A stretch of DNA of 64,000 nt from Hymenobacter nitidus (GTDB taxonomy: Bacteria; Bacteroidota; Bacteroidia; Cytophagales; Hymenobacteraceae). The notes beneath the pieces were generated by a model that ran no database searches, was not told the origin of the DNA, and was given only the letters and a program-made list of their open reading frames with translations. Positions 60,780 through 64,000 of this stretch are shown piece by piece. The stretch spans positions 124,001-188,000 of the forward strand of contig NZ_JAJADQ010000003.1 of NCBI RefSeq assembly GCF_020447315.1. Direction: 5' to 3'. A program made the translations under genes and the position numbers. Positions within the stretch are counted from its first letter, which is position 1, and each line of letters starts with the position of its first letter.

Positions 60780-63106
60780 ACCGGGCGCTTCACCCCCGCC
60801 GCTGGTTGCTCCTGCTCCTACTGCTGCCCTTTAGTCTTCGCAGCACCGCTCAAAACGAGCTATCCACCAACAACATCACCTGGACCAGCCCCAGCCGTAA
60901 TAGCGCCGAATCCATGCCCTGCGGGGGCGGCGACGTGGGGCTGAACGTGTGGAGTGAAGGTGGCGACGTGCTGTTCTACGTGGCCCGCAGCGGCACTTTC
61001 GACGAGAACAACAGCCTGCTTAAGCTAGGCCGGGTGCGCCTGCGCCTCTCGCCCAACCCGTTTGCCGGCGGCACGTTCCGGCAGCAGCTCAACCTGCACA
61101 CCGGCGACGTGACGCTGACCGGCACCGTGGGCAAAAGCTCGGCCCGCGTGCATATCTGGGTCGAGGTGTTCCGACCGGTGGTGCACGTGGAGGTGAGCAG
61201 CACCGAGAAGCTGACGGCCACGGCCGGCTACGAAACCTGGCGCCACCAGGACCGTGCGACCAAAGGCAAGGAAAACAACCAGAACTCCTACAAGTGGGCG
61301 CCCCAGGGCGAGGTCTGTACCTGGGCCGACAGCGTCACTTTTCGTGACGGCGCGGTAGAGTTCGTGCACCAGAACCGCGCCCGCACGGTCTTCGACGTGG
61401 CCGTGCAGCAGCAGGGCCTGGCTGCCGCGAAAGACCAGCTGTTCAACCCCTTGCAGAACCTGATTTTCGGCGGCGTGCTTTCGGGCGCCAACCTACAGCC
61501 GGCCGGAACTACCGATGGCCAGTACCAACGCACGCCCTACCGCAGCTACGCTTTGCAAAGCCGCATTCCGGCCCGCTCCCACGCTCTCACGCTGACCCTG
61601 CACACGAGCTACACGCCCAGTCTGGTGCAGTGGCAGCAGCAACTACGGCAAACCCAGCAAGCGGCCCGGCAACACCCAAAGGCCGCCCGGCAGCAGACCC
61701 TGGCCTGGTGGCAGGCCTTCTGGCAGCGCAGCTTCATCCACATTGAGCCCGACAAGGCCACAGCCACTACCCCGCAGTGGCAGGCGGGCCGCAACTACCA
61801 GCTCATGCGCTATATGCTGGGCTGCAATGCCCTGGGCGCCTATCCAACCAAGTTCAACGGCGGCCTCTTTACCTACGACCCGGCCCTGACCGACTCTACG
61901 CTGCGCTTCACGCCTGACTTTCGCAACTGGGGCGGCGGCACCCACACGGCCCAGAACCAGCGGCTGGTGTACTGGCCCCTACTCAAAAGCGGCGACGCGG
62001 CCCTGCTGAAGCCTCAGTTCGACTTCTACCTGCGCCTGCTCCACAACGCAGAGCTGCGCAGCCAGACCTACTGGAACCACCCCGGGGCCTGCTTTACCGA
62101 GCAGCTCGAAAACTTCGGCCTGCCCAATCCGGCCGAGTACGGCTGGAAACGCCCGCCCGGCTTCGACCCCGGCCTGGAGTACAACGCCTGGCTGGAATAC
62201 GAGTGGGATACGGTGCTCGAATTCTGTTTGATGATGCTCGAAACCGGCCGCTATGCCGGCCACGACGTGGGCACGTATCTGCCTTTCGTGGAAAGCTGCC
62301 TCACGTTTTTCGACCAGCATTACCAGCAGCTGGCCCGGCAGCGCGGGGCCAAGGCCCTGGACGGAGAAGGCCACCTGGTACTCTACCCCGGCTCGGGCGC
62401 CGAAACCTACAAGATGGCCTATAACTCGACGGCTACCATCAGCGGCCTGCGCACCGTGCTGACCCGTCTGCTGGCCCTGCCAGCATGTTACGGCACGGCT
62501 GAGCAGCGGAAAGGCTGGGCCGGTATGCTCAGCCGGATTCCCGCCATCAGCTTCCGGGAAGTCAACGGGCACCGGCTGATTGCTCCGGCCAAATCCTGGG
62601 AGCGGGTCAACAACGTGGAAAGCCCCCAGCTCTACCCCGTGTTTCCCTGGGCCGAGTACGGCATCGGCCGGCCCGACCTGGAAACGGCCCTTAACACCTA
62701 CCTGCACGACCCGGACGTGCAGAAATTCCGCTCCCACATCGGCTGGAAGCAGCACAACATCTTCGCCGCCCGCCTGGGCCTGACCGACGAAGCCGCCGCC
62801 CTGACCCTGCTGAAGCTGCAGGACTCGGGCCGCCGCTTCCCGGCTTTCTGGGGCCCGGGCTACGACTGGGCCCCCGACCACAACTGGGGCGGGGCGGGCA
62901 TGATCGGGCTGCAGGAAATGCTGCTGCAAACCGACGACCGGAAAATTTACCTACTCCCAGCCTGGCCCAAAAGCTGGGACGTGCACTTCAAGCTGCACGC
63001 GCCCTACCAGACTACGGTGGAGTGCGTGGTGAAAGACGGGAAAGTGCAGAAGCTTCTCGTCACGCCCGACTCGCGCCGCGTCGATGTGGTGGTAATGCTG
63101 GAATAA
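60776..63106 (+). CDS. DUF5703-domain (alpha/alpha)6-barrel glycosidase-like protein
   Basis: A 776-residue exported protein (signal RRWLLLLLLLPFSLRSTAQ). The first 280 residues match DUF5703: NSAESMPCGGGDVGLNVWSEGGDVLFYVARSGTFDENNSLLKLGRVRLRL (quoted over several motifs). A central helical barrel follows with CNALGAYPTKFNGGLFTYD, RNWGGGTHTAQNQRLVYWPLLKSGD and YPGSGAETYKMAYNSTATISG, similar in layout to GH95 and related clans; the Thr/Asn/Glu-rich loops could be the active site. The C-terminus is a small beta domain. No activity is known to me for this domain; the block suggests a glycosidase for a pectic side chain. It is translationally coupled to the esterase gene. Confidence 0.8.
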   Translation: MNRALHPRRWLLLLLLLPFSLRSTAQNELSTNNITWTSPSRNSAESMPCGGGDVGLNVWSEGGDVLFYVARSGTFDENNSLLKLGRVRLRLSPNPFAGGTFRQQLNLHTGDVTLTGTVGKSSARVHIWVEVFRPVVHVEVSSTEKLTATAGYETWRHQDRATKGKENNQNSYKWAPQGEVCTWADSVTFRDGAVEFVHQNRARTVFDVAVQQQGLAAAKDQLFNPLQNLIFGGVLSGANLQPAGTTDGQYQRTPYRSYALQSRIPARSHALTLTLHTSYTPSLVQWQQQLRQTQQAARQHPKAARQQTLAWWQAFWQRSFIHIEPDKATATTPQWQAGRNYQLMRYMLGCNALGAYPTKFNGGLFTYDPALTDSTLRFTPDFRNWGGGTHTAQNQRLVYWPLLKSGDAALLKPQFDFYLRLLHNAELRSQTYWNHPGACFTEQLENFGLPNPAEYGWKRPPGFDPGLEYNAWLEYEWDTVLEFCLMMLETGRYAGHDVGTYLPFVESCLTFFDQHYQQLARQRGAKALDGEGHLVLYPGSGAETYKMAYNSTATISGLRTVLTRLLALPACYGTAEQRKGWAGMLSRIPAISFREVNGHRLIAPAKSWERVNNVESPQLYPVFPWAEYGIGRPDLETALNTYLHDPDVQKFRSHIGWKQHNIFAARLGLTDEAAALTLLKLQDSGRRFPAFWGPGYDWAPDHNWGGAGMIGLQEMLLQTDDRKIYLLPAWPKSWDVHFKLHAPYQTTVECVVKDGKVQKLLVTPDSRRVDVVVMLE

Positions 63107-63129
63107 TAGTGGCTTCGTTGTTTTTCATC

Positions 63130-63298
63130 TGTCATCCCGAAGCAATGAAGTGGAGCGAAGGACCTACCTCACTACCGTTTTACCACCGTGCAAAAGCCCT
63201 TTGCCACCTGGGTGGCAAAGGGCTTTTGCACGGTGAATACTGCTTGTCGCGCAGCAGAACAAGGTCCTTCGCTAAGCGTATCCAGCTGAAGGGTGACA
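63130..63298. mobile_element. MITE-like element with TGTCAyCC ends and a 24-bp perfect hairpin
   Basis: A 169-bp element. The ends are inverted: TGTCATCC at 63130 and, on the other strand, TGTCACCC from 63298; AGCGAAGGACCT occurs 23-25 bases inside each end. The centre is a perfect 24-bp stem (63185-63208 with 63211-63234) containing GCAAAAGCCC. It lies between two convergent genes and may double as a terminator. It carries no gene. The ends resemble a palindromic repeat family I associate with Hymenobacter genomes (recollection, not searched). Confidence 0.7.
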
Positions 63299-63312
63299 GG
63301 CAAAAGACGCCC

Positions 63313-64000
63313 TCAATCCGCGGCCTGATACGACACCACGTACTCTTTGCCCGGCGCCAGCGGCAACTCGTACTGCCCGTTGCCCTTAGCCTGAATCCGG
63401 GTGCCCTTGCAGCTGGGCTTCGACTTGCTGGTGAACCGTAAAACCCCAGTGCCGGCGGCGCCTTTTACCTTGAGTTGCCGGGCCGTGGCGCGCACCGTAA
63501 TGTCGCCCTGGGGCGTGGGCACGGTGCCTTCCATCCACTCTAAGCCGCCCAGGCTGGGCACGATTTCGTAGGTGGTGTAGCCGGCCGAAAGCGGCTTGAC
63601 GCCCAGGTAATACTTGCCCAGCAGGTAGATCGGGCTGGCGCCCCAGGCATGGCAGAGGCTCTTACCGAAGGGCCGGCCGTACATGGCCAGGTGCTCGGGG
63701 CCCTTTTTCGAGGGGTCATACTCCTCCCAGAACGAGGTGGCGCCCAACTCGAGCATGCCGCCCCAGTAGCTTTTCATTTCCTTCAGCACGTAGGGCTGCT
63801 CGCCCAGGGCACAGAGGGCTTCGAGCTCGTAGAAGCGCATGTAGGGCGTCGTGATTTTGGGCACCTGCGAGTTCAGCAGTACCGACTGCTTGACCTGCTG
63901 CTGTTGCGCGGGCGTGAGGTAGCCAAAGAAGATGCTGAACATGTTGGCGTAGCGCGTCACGTGCTCGGTCGGTTGCCCGTTCACGCGGCTGTGCACCAAG
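63313..64000 (-). CDS. GH78-like alpha-L-rhamnosidase, C-terminal part
   Basis: The frame is open at the right edge; 228 residues plus part of a codon are visible. It shows the end of the (alpha/alpha)6 barrel of family 78-like enzymes (TPYMRFYELEALCALGE, MKSYWGGMLELGATSFWEEYDP, KSLCHAWGASPIYLLGKYYLG) and the C-terminal beta-sandwich (YEIVPSLGGLEWMEGTVPTPQGDITV). No sorting domain is present at the C-terminus. It converges on the DUF5703 gene and probably starts another transcription unit to the right devoted to the same glycan. The family assignment rests on C-terminal motifs only. Confidence 0.85.
   Translation of the reverse strand, partial: LVHSRVNGQPTEHVTRYANMFSIFFGYLTPAQQQQVKQSVLLNSQVPKITTPYMRFYELEALCALGEQPYVLKEMKSYWGGMLELGATSFWEEYDPSKKGPEHLAMYGRPFGKSLCHAWGASPIYLLGKYYLGVKPLSAGYTTYEIVPSLGGLEWMEGTVPTPQGDITVRATARQLKVKGAAGTGVLRFTSKSKPSCKGTRIQAKGNGQYELPLAPGKEYVVSYQAAD

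Noticed and set aside
47556..63298. Palindromic elements considered as a CRISPR array or as insertion sequences
   Set aside because: The copies are not tandem or regularly spaced and there are no spacers or cas genes; they encode no transposase, so they are only called MITE-like.

Overview
The window is GC-rich, densely coded chromosomal DNA from a bacterium of the Bacteroidota, most likely Hymenobacter or a close relative (inference). Three secreted glycosidases end in the type IX secretion (T9SS) sorting domain typical of this phylum (YPNP start, Gly-x-Tyr, basic tail). Genes largely lack Shine-Dalgarno sites, TAnnTTTG-like -7 boxes appear in some gaps, and many lipoproteins and short palindromic intergenic repeats are present. 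I found no rRNA, tRNA, CRISPR array, prophage or transposase gene.

Layout. 1-936: end of a secreted GH13 amylase. 1215-8254: a DUF4174 gene and a three-gene RND efflux operon read leftward (permease, adaptor, outer-membrane channel). 8701-17436: mixed single genes (membrane protein of unknown function, small beta-rich protein, sugar dehydrogenase lipoprotein, DinB, GNAT, ThuA, pectate lyase). 17937-22565: a very large modular GH81 beta-1,3-glucanase. 23101-28911: SelO, a WYL regulator next to a DinB gene, a cupin and small exported proteins. 29147-34896: AsmA-like protein, amine oxidase, S1/P1 nuclease. 35307-37151: T9SS-exported GH10 xylanase. 37297-38615: asnA with an attenuator leader. 38745-43044: PD-(D/E)XK nuclease, HelD-like helicase, outer-membrane beta-barrel. 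43565-64000: a co-directional block for plant pectin side chains (GH78, a five-bladed-propeller protein, two GH2, GH106, GH127, SGNH esterase, DUF5703), followed by a convergent second GH78-like gene cut by the right edge.

The gene content describes a degrader of plant and fungal polysaccharides. GH13, GH81 and GH10 carry T9SS signals and should act outside the cell or on its surface. The enzymes of the 43-64 kb block have plain signal peptides and no sorting domain, so they probably trim rhamnose-, galactose- and arabinose-containing oligosaccharides in the periplasm. No SusC/SusD pair lies in the window.

The most striking find is not a protein family. Upstream of asnA lies a 36-codon leader peptide (38505-38615, minus strand) with six Asn codons in a run of seven. 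It is followed by three mutually exclusive hairpins ending in a U-run terminator: a complete trp-type attenuator apparently tuned to asparagine. Also notable are three families of palindromic MITE-like elements inside or at the end of the pectin block, one of which appears to supply the start of a GH2 gene.
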